Below, piece by piece: positions 53,573-60,994 of a DNA stretch of 64,000 nt. Position numbers and translations under genes: made by a program. Source of the DNA: Embleya sp049739465 (lineage in GTDB: Bacteria > Actinomycetota > Actinomycetes > Streptomycetales > Streptomycetaceae); contig NZ_JBMHHY010000019.1 of the NCBI RefSeq assembly GCF_049739465.1, positions 124,001 through 188,000 on the forward strand, written 5' to 3'. Under the pieces are notes generated by a model, which worked only from the letters and a program-made list of their open reading frames with translations, was not told the DNA's origin and made no database searches. The first letter of the stretch is position 1, and the number at the start of each line of letters is the position of its first letter.

Positions 53573-54553
53573 TCACTGGTCGATCAGGCGGATGCCGTGG
53601 TCGCCGTAGCGGGCTCCTTGGGCGCCGGTGCTGGGGACGGCGGCGTCGATGTGGTCGAGGTCGGTCGGGGTCAGGCGCACGTCGAGTGCGGCCAGATTGT
53701 CGCGCAGGTGGGGGCGGCGGGAGCTGCCCGGGATGGGGATGATGTCGCTGCCTCGGGTGAGGAGCCAGGCGAGGGCGATCCGGGCGGGGGTGGTGTTCCT
53801 GCTGGTGGCGAGTGCGGTGATGGCCTCGACGACGGTGAGGTTGGCCTTCAGGTTGTCGCCGTTGTAGCGGGGCGCGGTGGCGCGGAAGTCGCCGCTGTCG
53901 TAGCGGGTGCCGGCGCCGACGGCTCCGGTGAGTACGCCTCGGCCGAGGGGGCTGTAGGCGACCAGGGCGGCACCGAGGTTGCGGAGGGTGGGCAGGATGT
54001 CGTTTTCGACGTGGCGTTCCCACAGCGAGTACTCGGTCTGGACGGCGGTGATCGGGTGGATGCCATGGGCGCGGCGGAGGGTACCGGCCGAGACCTCGGA
54101 GAGGCCGAGGTGGCCTACCTTGCCCTCGGTGACGAGTTCGGCCAGTGCGCCCACCGACTCCTCGACGGGCACGGCGGGATCGATGCGGGCGAGGTAGTAC
54201 AGGTCGATGTGGTCGGTGTGGAGGCGGCGCAGGGACGCTTCGCAGGCGCGGCGCAGGTGGTCGGGTGAGCCGTCGGGAACCAACCCCTCGGCGGTACGCC
54301 GCACGCCCGTCTTGGTGGCCAACACGATGCGGTCGCGGTGCGGGGCGAGGGTCGTGCCGAGCAGTTCCTCGTTTGCTCCGTCGCCGTAGAAGTCGCCGGT
54401 GTCGAACATGGTGACGCCGGAGTCGAAGGCTTCCAGGAGGGTGGCCGCGGCCTCGTGCGGGTCGGCGGGTCCGTAGGTGCCGGTCATGCTCATGCAGCCG
54501 AGGCCGAGCCGCGAGACCGCGGGACCGTCGGGGCCCAGGGTGGTGGTGGTCAT
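53573..54553 (-). CDS. aldo/keto reductase
   Basis: A 326-residue NADPH-dependent (beta/alpha)8 oxidoreductase. The start LGPDGPAVSRLGLGCMSMTGTYG and MFDTGDFYGDGANEELLG carry the catalytic Asp and Tyr; LATKTG supplies the Lys. The His-type position appears as LYYLARIDPAVP in place of the usual YxHR, with Ala for His, as in some members. The C-terminal NADPH region is IPIPGSSRRPHLRDNLAALD. ATG 54553 follows GGAG by 5 nt. Role unknown; aldehyde or quinone detoxification is common. Confidence 0.9.
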   Translation of the reverse strand: MTTTTLGPDGPAVSRLGLGCMSMTGTYGPADPHEAAATLLEAFDSGVTMFDTGDFYGDGANEELLGTTLAPHRDRIVLATKTGVRRTAEGLVPDGSPDHLRRACEASLRRLHTDHIDLYYLARIDPAVPVEESVGALAELVTEGKVGHLGLSEVSAGTLRRAHGIHPITAVQTEYSLWERHVENDILPTLRNLGAALVAYSPLGRGVLTGAVGAGTRYDSGDFRATAPRYNGDNLKANLTVVEAITALATSRNTTPARIALAWLLTRGSDIIPIPGSSRRPHLRDNLAALDVRLTPTDLDHIDAAVPSTGAQGARYGDHGIRLIDQ

Positions 54554-54618
54554 CGTTTCTCCGTGTTTCTCCGTCAGGGTTGGTGGGGCGATCGGGTGGG
54601 CGGGCCGGATCCGCCGGC

Positions 54619-54656
54619 CCGATGGTGTCGCTGCCTTCCGATGGTGTCGCTGCCTT
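54619..54656. repeat. 19-bp perfect tandem duplication upstream of aldo/keto reductase
   Basis: Two identical 19-bp units beginning CCGATGGTGTCGCTGCC (54619-54637, 54638-54656), 66-103 bp upstream of the start codon, in the likely promoter region. Confidence 0.85.
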
Positions 54657-54744
54657 CTTCTGTATGTGGACAACGTTGTGTCGGCCGTTTGACGACGATG
54701 GCCGGCGCGGGATGCGCGTTGAGACGTATCGCCCGGTCACCCGG

Positions 54745-55743
54745 TCACCCGGCCAGGTGGCCCCGGAGGAACTCGAAGGTCTCCGCTCGGGCGGCCTCGG
54801 CCTGTGGCACCACGCCCGGCATGCTGAGGAACGCGTGCCCTGTTCCGGGATATTCGGTAAGGCGCGTGGGCGTCCCGGCGGCTTGCAGTCGTTCGGCGTA
54901 GCGGCGGCCGTGATCGGCCAGTGGGTCCCGGGTCGGCACCAGCACGAGCGCCGGCGGCGGCGCGTTCAGGTTGTCGACGTGCAGCGGCGACAGCGCACGA
55001 GGATCGGCTCCCGGCGAAACGGCCAACCGGTGGACCAGCCGCAGTTGCGCCACGGTGAGGGTCGGGCTGTGGGCGTGCTCGGTCATCGAGGCGTGGTCGA
55101 ACATCGTCTCGGTCACCTCGACAACGGGATTGACCAGCACCTGAGCCCGCAGGGGCAGCCCGGACTCGCCGGCCCGGATCGTGGCCAGGGCGGCGATCAG
55201 TGCGCCGCAGCTCTCGCCGAAGACGGCGGTGCGTGCCGGGTCGACGCCCCACTGCGCGGCCTGCCGTACCACGAGGCGGAGCACGTCCCAGCAGTCGTCG
55301 ACGGCCGCCGGCAGTGGGTTTTCCGGGTCGAGCAGGCGGTGTTCGACCGAGACGACGACTGCGGGCAGTCGGGCCGCGAGGTGGCTGTTCACCCAGTCGC
55401 TCTGCACGGCCGTGCCGACGAATCCGCCTCCGTGTACGTGGACCACGAGCGGCAGGCCGGGCCGGTCGGTGCCGCTGCGGTCGCGCCCGGGCGAGGGTCG
55501 GTACACCCGGACCGGCAACCTGCGGCCGGGCAGCGCCAGTTGGTGCCATCGGATCTCGGCGCCGGGATCGGGAATCCCGGTGATCGCCCGCATCTCGGGG
55601 GACGACCGCCTGCGGTTCTCCTCTTCGCGGTAGGCGAAGAGTTCCTCGGCCGTCATCGCCGACCAGTCCCGATCCCCGCCCAGGGCCTGCCGCCGCAACC
55701 GGATGTCCGTCGACGGCTGCTCCGCGCCGGTGACCTTGCTCAT
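54745..55743 (-). CDS. alpha/beta hydrolase, hormone-sensitive lipase type esterase
   Basis: A 332-residue carboxylesterase. The oxyanion-hole motif HVHGGGFVG is near residue 100, the nucleophile elbow is VFGESCGALIAAL (Ser near 175), the acid is in VPTRDPLAD, and the His is in YPGTGHAFLSMPG. The first 60 residues form the cap helices usual in this family. It is divergent from a TetR gene with a 38-bp operator-like palindrome in between, so it is the probable target of that repressor. Confidence 0.92.
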   Translation of the reverse strand: MSKVTGAEQPSTDIRLRRQALGGDRDWSAMTAEELFAYREEENRRRSSPEMRAITGIPDPGAEIRWHQLALPGRRLPVRVYRPSPGRDRSGTDRPGLPLVVHVHGGGFVGTAVQSDWVNSHLAARLPAVVVSVEHRLLDPENPLPAAVDDCWDVLRLVVRQAAQWGVDPARTAVFGESCGALIAALATIRAGESGLPLRAQVLVNPVVEVTETMFDHASMTEHAHSPTLTVAQLRLVHRLAVSPGADPRALSPLHVDNLNAPPPALVLVPTRDPLADHGRRYAERLQAAGTPTRLTEYPGTGHAFLSMPGVVPQAEAARAETFEFLRGHLAG

Positions 55744-55765
55744 GTCTGCTCCCCACTCGAATTAG

Positions 55766-55803
55766 TTTCGCTACCCGAAGTATCGATACCTAAGGTAGCG
55801 CAA
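55766..55803. promoter_or_regulatory. large palindromic operator between esterase and TetR genes
   Basis: Outer arms TTTCGCTACC and GGTAGCGCAA (9 of 10 paired) are centred exactly on the inner palindrome TATCGATA (55781-55788). The site lies 23 bp before the esterase start and 18 bp before the TetR start, overlapping both promoters. Confidence 0.7.
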
Positions 55804-55820
55804 ATGGCTATCGTGTGGGC

Positions 55821-56399
55821 ATGAAACCTGCGGCTGCCTCCGCCAGACCACCCGGTCGCCCGCGAACCAGCGTCGACACAGCGGTGTTCGCCGCCACGCT
55901 GGGCACGATCCGCGAACTCGGCTACGCACGTGCCACCGTCGAACGCATCGCCGCCGCGGCGGGCGTCGCCAAGACGACGGTCTACCGCCGCTGGCCCTCG
56001 AAGGGCACGCTGATCGTGGACTGCCTCCTGGACACGTTCGGGCCGGCGCCGCTGGAGGGCACCGGTCGAGCCGCGCTCATGGCCTCGACCATGCGCTGGA
56101 TCGTGGCGAAGATCGGCGAGCCCGGCGTGGGCGACGCGTTCGCAGGCGTGTTCAGCGACGCCGTCAGCGACCCGGCGCTGCGCGAGATCCTGCTCACTCG
56201 GCTACAGGACCCTTACCGGCTCGCGCTCCAGGACGCGCTCGGCGAATCGGAGACCCGGGTCCTGTTCTTCATCGACGTCGTCGTCGGAACGTTGCTGCAC
56301 CGGATGGGCATGACCGGCGAGCCGATGGCCGACGCCGACGTCACCGCTCTGGCCGAGATGGTTCTGCTGTACTTCGCCGACGGTTCCGATCCGGCCTAG
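55821..56399 (+). CDS. TetR family repressor
   Basis: A 192-residue repressor. The HTH is TIRELGYARATVERIAAAAGVAKTTVYRRWPSKGTLI (residues 33-68), followed by a helical ligand domain with SRCTERM-like DPYRLALQDALG. The start is ATG 55821 or the GTG two codons earlier. It should bind the adjacent 38-bp palindrome and regulate the esterase and itself; the inducer is unknown. Confidence 0.92.
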   Translation: MKPAAASARPPGRPRTSVDTAVFAATLGTIRELGYARATVERIAAAAGVAKTTVYRRWPSKGTLIVDCLLDTFGPAPLEGTGRAALMASTMRWIVAKIGEPGVGDAFAGVFSDAVSDPALREILLTRLQDPYRLALQDALGESETRVLFFIDVVVGTLLHRMGMTGEPMADADVTALAEMVLLYFADGSDPA

Positions 56400-56534
56400 A
56401 ACCTGCGCTTCGGACGCCGCGCGGTGGACCAGGACGGCGGACGAGGGCTGTGCATCGTCGACCGGATCTGCAACCTGCTCCGGATCCGCTCGAACGAAAC
56501 GGGAACGACCGCACGGTTGCGCGTGAACGTGGCT

Positions 56535-57134
56535 CTACTGCGGCTGCGTCCGGTGCGGCATGGCGGGTCGGGCCAGTTCGGTGACGAGGTGCTCGAGCGC
56601 GGCGGTGGCGATGGCGCCGGTGGTGGCGACTTCGGGCACGATGTCGCAGACGGAGTGGCGCAGTTCGTGCCATCCGAGGTAGGCGGCGTAGGTGACGACC
56701 GCCTGACGCCGGGCCGGGGCGGGGGCCAGGCCCAGCTCGGCGAAGAGGTCCGTGAGGTAGGCGATCCGCCGCTCGGTGACCCGGCGCAGGACCTGGGCGA
56801 CGGCGGGGTGGTCGGCATGGGCGACGATCGCGGGCTCCAAGCCGTTGATGCTCTCCCGCCCCAGTGCGGTGGCGAACAGGACCGTCAGTCGCTGCCGGGG
56901 ATCGGTGATGTCGCCCAGCTCGGAGATCAGCGCTGTGGTGGTGTGCTGCTCCCACATTTCCAGCGCGGCCGTCAGTAGTGCGTCGCGATCCTTGAAGTGC
57001 CAGTAGAAGCTGCCCCGGGTCGCCCCCAGTTCGCCCGCGAGTGCGTTGACCGATACCGCGGCCACTCCGCCGCGTGCCATCGCGCGCAGCGCGGCGTTCG
57101 ACCAGTCCTGGGGGGTGAGGTGCTCTCTTGCCAT
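56535..57134 (-). CDS. TetR family repressor
   Basis: A 199-residue repressor. The HTH is RGGVAAVSVNALAGELGATRGSFYWHFKDRDALL (residues 21-54). The ligand domain includes FATALGRESINGLEPAIVAHADHPAVAQV. ATG 57134 begins MAREHLTPQDWS and lies next to an 18-bp perfect palindrome (57137-57154), which would place the operator over its own ribosome binding site and promoter. It is divergent from the DUF3995 gene. Confidence 0.92.
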   Translation of the reverse strand: MAREHLTPQDWSNAALRAMARGGVAAVSVNALAGELGATRGSFYWHFKDRDALLTAALEMWEQHTTTALISELGDITDPRQRLTVLFATALGRESINGLEPAIVAHADHPAVAQVLRRVTERRIAYLTDLFAELGLAPAPARRQAVVTYAAYLGWHELRHSVCDIVPEVATTGAIATAALEHLVTELARPAMPHRTQPQ

Positions 57135-57136
57135 GT

Positions 57137-57154
57137 CCGTACAGTACTGTACGG
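57137..57154. promoter_or_regulatory. 18-bp perfect palindrome, TetR operator
   Basis: CCGTACAGTACTGTACGG is a perfect palindrome directly before the TetR start codon, and 42 bp before the DUF3995 start. Confidence 0.75.
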
Positions 57155-57159
57155 TCATT

Positions 57160-57177
57160 CCATACAAGGGTGTATGG
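57160..57177. promoter_or_regulatory. second inverted repeat in TetR/DUF3995 promoter
   Basis: CCATACA and TGTATGG with a 4-nt centre. It shares the ATACA-type half-site character with the first palindrome and sits nearer the DUF3995 gene. Confidence 0.55.
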
Positions 57178-57195
57178 AAGAGTTGGGAGAGCGGT

Positions 57196-57696
57196 ATGAC
57201 GCTGACGAAACTCGCTGGTGGGACAACGGCAATCGCCCTCGGCGCGGCCGGGGCACTGCACGGAATCTGGACCTTCTCCCCTTGGCCACTGGCCGACCGT
57301 GCCGAGTTCGCCCGTAAGGTCGTCGGGGTTGCCGAAGCGGACCTGCCCGCACCGGAGTTGACGGCCGCGGTCGCGGCGGCGCTCGGGGCGGCGTCCTATG
57401 TGATCGCGGCCGGGGCCGACCTGGTTCCGCAGTTGGGGCCTCGTCGTTTGTTGCGCCAGGGCGTATGGGGCGTCGCAGGCGTGTTGCTGCTGCGCGGTGC
57501 GGTTGGTCTGGTCTCCTCCGGTCTGACCGGCCGGTCGACCGATTTCACCCGCCGGGACCTGGCGCTGTACTCCCCACTGTGTCTGACGCTCGGGGGGCTG
57601 ACGGCATACGTCGCCGTCTCCACTCGTGCCCCTCGCCGCCAAGACCGGCAGCACACCATCAGTGCGCCGGAGGGCCGCGGGAACGAGGGAGGCTGA
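57196..57696 (+). CDS. DUF3995 integral membrane protein
   Basis: A 166-residue membrane protein with four hydrophobic segments (LAGGTTAIALGAAGALHGIW, LTAAVAAALGAASYVIAAG, VWGVAGVLLLRGAVGLV and LALYSPLCLTLGGLTAYVAV). The motif GALHGIWTFSPWPLADRAEFARKVVG is typical of DUF3995. ATG 57196 follows GGGAGA. Regulated, by position, by the divergent TetR. Function unknown in the family. Confidence 0.85.
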   Translation: MTLTKLAGGTTAIALGAAGALHGIWTFSPWPLADRAEFARKVVGVAEADLPAPELTAAVAAALGAASYVIAAGADLVPQLGPRRLLRQGVWGVAGVLLLRGAVGLVSSGLTGRSTDFTRRDLALYSPLCLTLGGLTAYVAVSTRAPRRQDRQHTISAPEGRGNEGG

Positions 57697-57825
57697 CACC
57701 GACCCGGTTGGTTCCCGACTCTTCATGGCGTTCGTGTCCTACGTGCCGTAAGAAGAAGCGCGTGCGGCAACAGCCGCATCACCGCCACTCCGCGACACAA
57801 CACGACACGACACGGCACGAAAGGC

Positions 57826-58854
57826 ATGACGTTGACGAGCGCCGACGATCCCTTCGCCCGCTTCCCCGAAGCGGCATCCTTCATCGTCACCAGCACGACC
57901 GTCACCGACGACGCCGCCCGGTCGCCCGAGCGGCTCTCCGCCATCTCGGGGATTCCCGGCGGGCCGGACGTCTCCCCGCAGTTGTCCTGGAGCGGCGCCC
58001 CGGAAGGGACCAAGAGCTACGCCGTCACCGTCTTCGACCCCGACGCCCCCACCGGGTCCGGATTCTGGCACTGGGCGGTCGTCGACATCCCCGCCGCCGT
58101 CACCGAGTTGGCCGAGGGTGTCGGCGACGACACCGGCTCGGGCCTGCCGGAGGGCGCCTTTCAGTTGCCCAACGACGCCCGCACGGCCCGCTTCATCGGC
58201 GCCGCCCCGTCGGTCGGGCACGACCCCCACCGCTACCTCGTCGTGGTGCACGCCCTCGACGTCGAGTCCCTCGGCATCCCGGTCGACGCCACCCCGGCCC
58301 TCCTCGGCCTGACCATGGCCCCGCACATCCTCGGCCGCGCGGTGCTGACCGCCACCGCGGCAACGCCGCGCGTGGGCGAGGACATCGAACGAATCCAGGT
58401 TTCCCGACTCGTCCCCGCCCCCGCCGACGCCATCTTCGCGGTCCTGACCGACCCGAAGGGACACGTGGACATCGACGCGTCGGGAATGCTCATCGACGCC
58501 GAGGGACAGCCGGTCGAGCGGCCCGGCGACCGGTTCCTGGTCCACATGGATCGGGAAGCCCTCGGGGACCTTCCGCTGGGCAGGTACGACGTCGAGGTCG
58601 TCATCACCAAGCTCGTCCCGGGCGAGGAGATCGCCTGGACCGTCGAAGGCTGGATCCGGCCCCATGTCCGCCACCTCTACGGCTATCGGCTGGAGCCGGC
58701 CGAGGGCGGCACGCTCGTCACGTCCTACTACGACTGGTCGCAGATCGACGACGCGTGGAGGAGGCGCTTCGTCTTCCCCGTGATCCCCGAATCCGCCCTC
58801 AAGGCCACCCTCGGCATCCTCGAGCGCACCGTCCGCCGACGAGCCGCCGCCTGA
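57826..58854 (+). CDS. PEBP (YbhB/YbcL) domain fused to SRPBCC domain
   Basis: A 342-residue cytoplasmic fusion. Residues 1-180 are a phosphatidylethanolamine-binding/Raf kinase inhibitor-like domain: DVSPQLSWSGAPEGTKSYAVTVFDPDAPTGSGFWHWAV forms the anion-binding pocket, and PHRYLVVVHALD follows. Residues 188-342 are an SRPBCC/polyketide-cyclase-like domain: RIQVSRLVPAPADAIFAVLTD to YDWSQIDDAWRRRFVF. Both parts are in one frame without a gap, so the fusion is real, not an artefact of a missing stop. Ligand and role are unknown; both folds bind small hydrophobic or phosphate-bearing molecules. GAAAGG precedes the start. Confidence 0.88.
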   Translation: MTLTSADDPFARFPEAASFIVTSTTVTDDAARSPERLSAISGIPGGPDVSPQLSWSGAPEGTKSYAVTVFDPDAPTGSGFWHWAVVDIPAAVTELAEGVGDDTGSGLPEGAFQLPNDARTARFIGAAPSVGHDPHRYLVVVHALDVESLGIPVDATPALLGLTMAPHILGRAVLTATAATPRVGEDIERIQVSRLVPAPADAIFAVLTDPKGHVDIDASGMLIDAEGQPVERPGDRFLVHMDREALGDLPLGRYDVEVVITKLVPGEEIAWTVEGWIRPHVRHLYGYRLEPAEGGTLVTSYYDWSQIDDAWRRRFVFPVIPESALKATLGILERTVRRRAAA

Positions 58855-58979
58855 ACACACGCCGCCACCGCTCGCCGGTTCCGACGTCGCTGTGTGCGCT
58901 GCGCATCGCCGAGAGTCGGTAACCTGCCGGAGTCAGCGAGCGGGTGCGGGCTGAATGCCCGATGGGATGGAGAACGGCA

Positions 58980-59624
58980 ATGGCTCGTCGTTACGACTGC
59001 TCCACGGTGTCCGGGCGTTCCGCCGGGCTGCGCGAGGCCGCTGCGGCGGTGGCCCGGGGTGAACTGGTGGTGTTGCCGACGGACACCGTGTACGGCATCG
59101 GCGCCGATGCCTTCGACCGTGGAGCGGTGAATACTCTGCTGGAGGCCAAGGGCCGGGGCCGGGCGATGCCTTCGCCGGTCCTGGTCGCCTCCCCGGATGC
59201 CTTGCCCGACCTGGTCACCGACCTCTCCGCGCCGGGCCGGGCGCTGGTCGACGCGTTCTGGCCGGGCGGGTTGACCCTGGTCCTCCGCCACCGGCCGTCG
59301 CTGGATTGGGACCTTGGTGAAACCCACGGCACGGTGGCGGTCCGGATGCCGTCGCACCCGGTGGCTCTCGAACTGCTCGCCCGGACCGGCCCGATGGCGG
59401 TCTCCAGCGCCAACCTGACGGGACGGCCGTCCCCGCAGGACTGCGATGCCGCCCAGGGCATGCTCGGCGACTCGGTCGCCGTCTACCTGGACGCGGGCCC
59501 CACCGAGGCCGCTGTCGCCTCCTCGATCGTGGATCTCACCGGCGCGGTCCCGGTCCTGAAGCGCGCGGGCGCGATCGGCACCGTGCGCCTGCGTACCGTG
59601 GTACCCGACCTGCGGGAGCCGTGA
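58980..59624 (+). CDS. YrdC/Sua5 family threonylcarbamoyl-AMP synthase-like protein
   Basis: A 214-residue YrdC-fold protein. LVVLPTDTVYGIGADAF, FWPGGLTLVLRH, GTVAVRMPSHPVALELLA, GPMAVSSANLTGRPSPQD and STIVDLTG-like SSIVDLTGAVPVLKRAG are the family motifs that bind L-threonine, bicarbonate and ATP for t6A tRNA modification. The canonical KxRP substrate motif after the first strand appears altered (EAKGRGRAMPSPVLVA), so this may be an accessory paralogue rather than the housekeeping enzyme. The frame extends 12 codons upstream; ATG 58980 (MARRYDCS) fits the family. Confidence 0.85.
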   Translation: MARRYDCSTVSGRSAGLREAAAAVARGELVVLPTDTVYGIGADAFDRGAVNTLLEAKGRGRAMPSPVLVASPDALPDLVTDLSAPGRALVDAFWPGGLTLVLRHRPSLDWDLGETHGTVAVRMPSHPVALELLARTGPMAVSSANLTGRPSPQDCDAAQGMLGDSVAVYLDAGPTEAAVASSIVDLTGAVPVLKRAGAIGTVRLRTVVPDLREP

Positions 59625-59726
59625 CCCGGTCCCTCCGTCGACGGCGCTGAGGAGTTCCAACGTTTCCTGTCGGTCACGGTGACTCCCCCGGTCGGCGCGC
59701 GTACCTCGCGGCCCGCCGCCGCGTTC

Positions 59727-60644
59727 TCAACCGACGCGCGGAACCCCGGGCAGGCAATCGACCCACCCCGCCACACCGACACTTCGCCGCACCATCCGGT
59801 CGGACCGGAAGCGGCCGGGCGTGCACCCGACCATGCCCTTGAAGGTACGGACGAAATGCGGCTGATCGTGGTAGCCGGCCCCCGTCGCCACCTCCGACCA
59901 CGACAGCCCCGCCTCCTCGAGCCGCAGCGCCGCACGCAGGCGCAGGACCTGGGCCATCGCCTTGGGCGACGCGCCGACCTGCTCCCGGAACCGCCGCTCC
60001 AGGCGCCGTACGCTCCAACCGGTCGAGGCGGCCAGCCTGTCCACCCGGGTCCGTCCGGACACCCGCACCAACTCCTGCCAGACGCCGACGACTTCGGGAC
60101 AACATCGCGGACCGTCGCGAAGCCGGGAGGCGAGCAGCGCCTCGATCAACGCGAAACGACCGGGCCAGTCGGGGCATTCGGCCAGTCGTTCACCGAAGTA
60201 CCGCTCCCGCGCGCCGAGCAGATGGACCGGATCCAGCGGACGGTCGACCCACTCGGCCATCGGCAGGGCACAGATCCGGTAGGCCGCGAGCGGATTCAGC
60301 AACACCGTGACACCCGCCATGACACCGGTGTGCTCGCCGATCACGGCCTTCGTACATCCTCCGTTGACCAACGAAACGCCGGACACCGAGCGCCGCGGAT
60401 CGACCGCGTCGATCACCCGCACCGGATCGCCGAACCCGATCATCACCTTGACGACGCCGTCCGGCACGATCAACCGCCGCCTCGTCCCCGCGGCACCGAA
60501 CCGGAAACCACGCAGCCCCAACACGTACCCGCGCAACGCCGGATCCGCCCGCCGGGACACCAACTCCCGTGCCTCCGAGCCGACTACCGCCGGGCCAGCC
60601 CCGCGGCTGCATCCCCGCCCCGCTCGTACCACCACGCCCGTCAC
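59727..60644 (-). CDS. AraC family transcriptional regulator
   Basis: A 305-residue regulator. The N-terminal half is a DUF6597-like sensing domain (GLRGFRFGAAGTRRRLIVPDGVVKVMIGFGD). The C-terminal HTH pair is TRVDRLAASTGWSVRRLERRFREQVGASPKAMAQVLRL and SWSEVATGAGYHDQPHFVRTFKGMVGCTPGRF. GTG 60644 is 4 nt after GGGGGAGG; the open frame continuing to 61001 crosses a terminator and has no family sequence. It shares layout with the AraC protein at 46455-47372. Confidence 0.9.
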   Translation of the reverse strand: MTGVVVRAGRGCSRGAGPAVVGSEARELVSRRADPALRGYVLGLRGFRFGAAGTRRRLIVPDGVVKVMIGFGDPVRVIDAVDPRRSVSGVSLVNGGCTKAVIGEHTGVMAGVTVLLNPLAAYRICALPMAEWVDRPLDPVHLLGARERYFGERLAECPDWPGRFALIEALLASRLRDGPRCCPEVVGVWQELVRVSGRTRVDRLAASTGWSVRRLERRFREQVGASPKAMAQVLRLRAALRLEEAGLSWSEVATGAGYHDQPHFVRTFKGMVGCTPGRFRSDRMVRRSVGVAGWVDCLPGVPRVG

Positions 60645-60871
60645 GGTGCCTCCCCCTACAGTTGGTCGGCCCCTCGCGTCCTGACGGACGGTATCGCGGT
60701 GTTCACGGAACCGACGAGCCCGGAACAGGACGTCCCTCGGCTCGAACCCGCCACGCCCCCCGCGGTGACGCATTCGTGCGATACACGCGCCGGCCGACCC
60801 GCCACCCTGGTGGTCGTAGACCGGAGCAACCGGGACACCACCCGGCGGCGCGGCGCGTATTCGGCGATATG

Positions 60872-60906
60872 AAAAGCCCCGGGCGTCTTGACGCTCGGGG
60901 CCTTTT
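60872..60906. terminator. bidirectional terminator between AraC and helR
   Basis: GCCCCGGGCGT-CTTG-ACGCTCGGGGC with one bulge, flanked by AAAA on the left and TTTT on the right, so it works on either strand. It lies 89 bp upstream of helR and is one of the few hairpins in the window with a T-tract. Confidence 0.7.
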
Positions 60907-60994
60907 CGCGAGGTATCCTGGGTGGTTCTGAATACTGGTACCACACGGTATTCAAGAACACTATTGACGGCATGATATCCGCCCTGGAGTCGAA

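Noticed and set aside
60875..60902. Rifamycin-associated element in front of helR
   Set aside because: The hairpin is flanked by A and T tracts like a bidirectional terminator, and I could not match it to the described element with confidence; kept as terminator.
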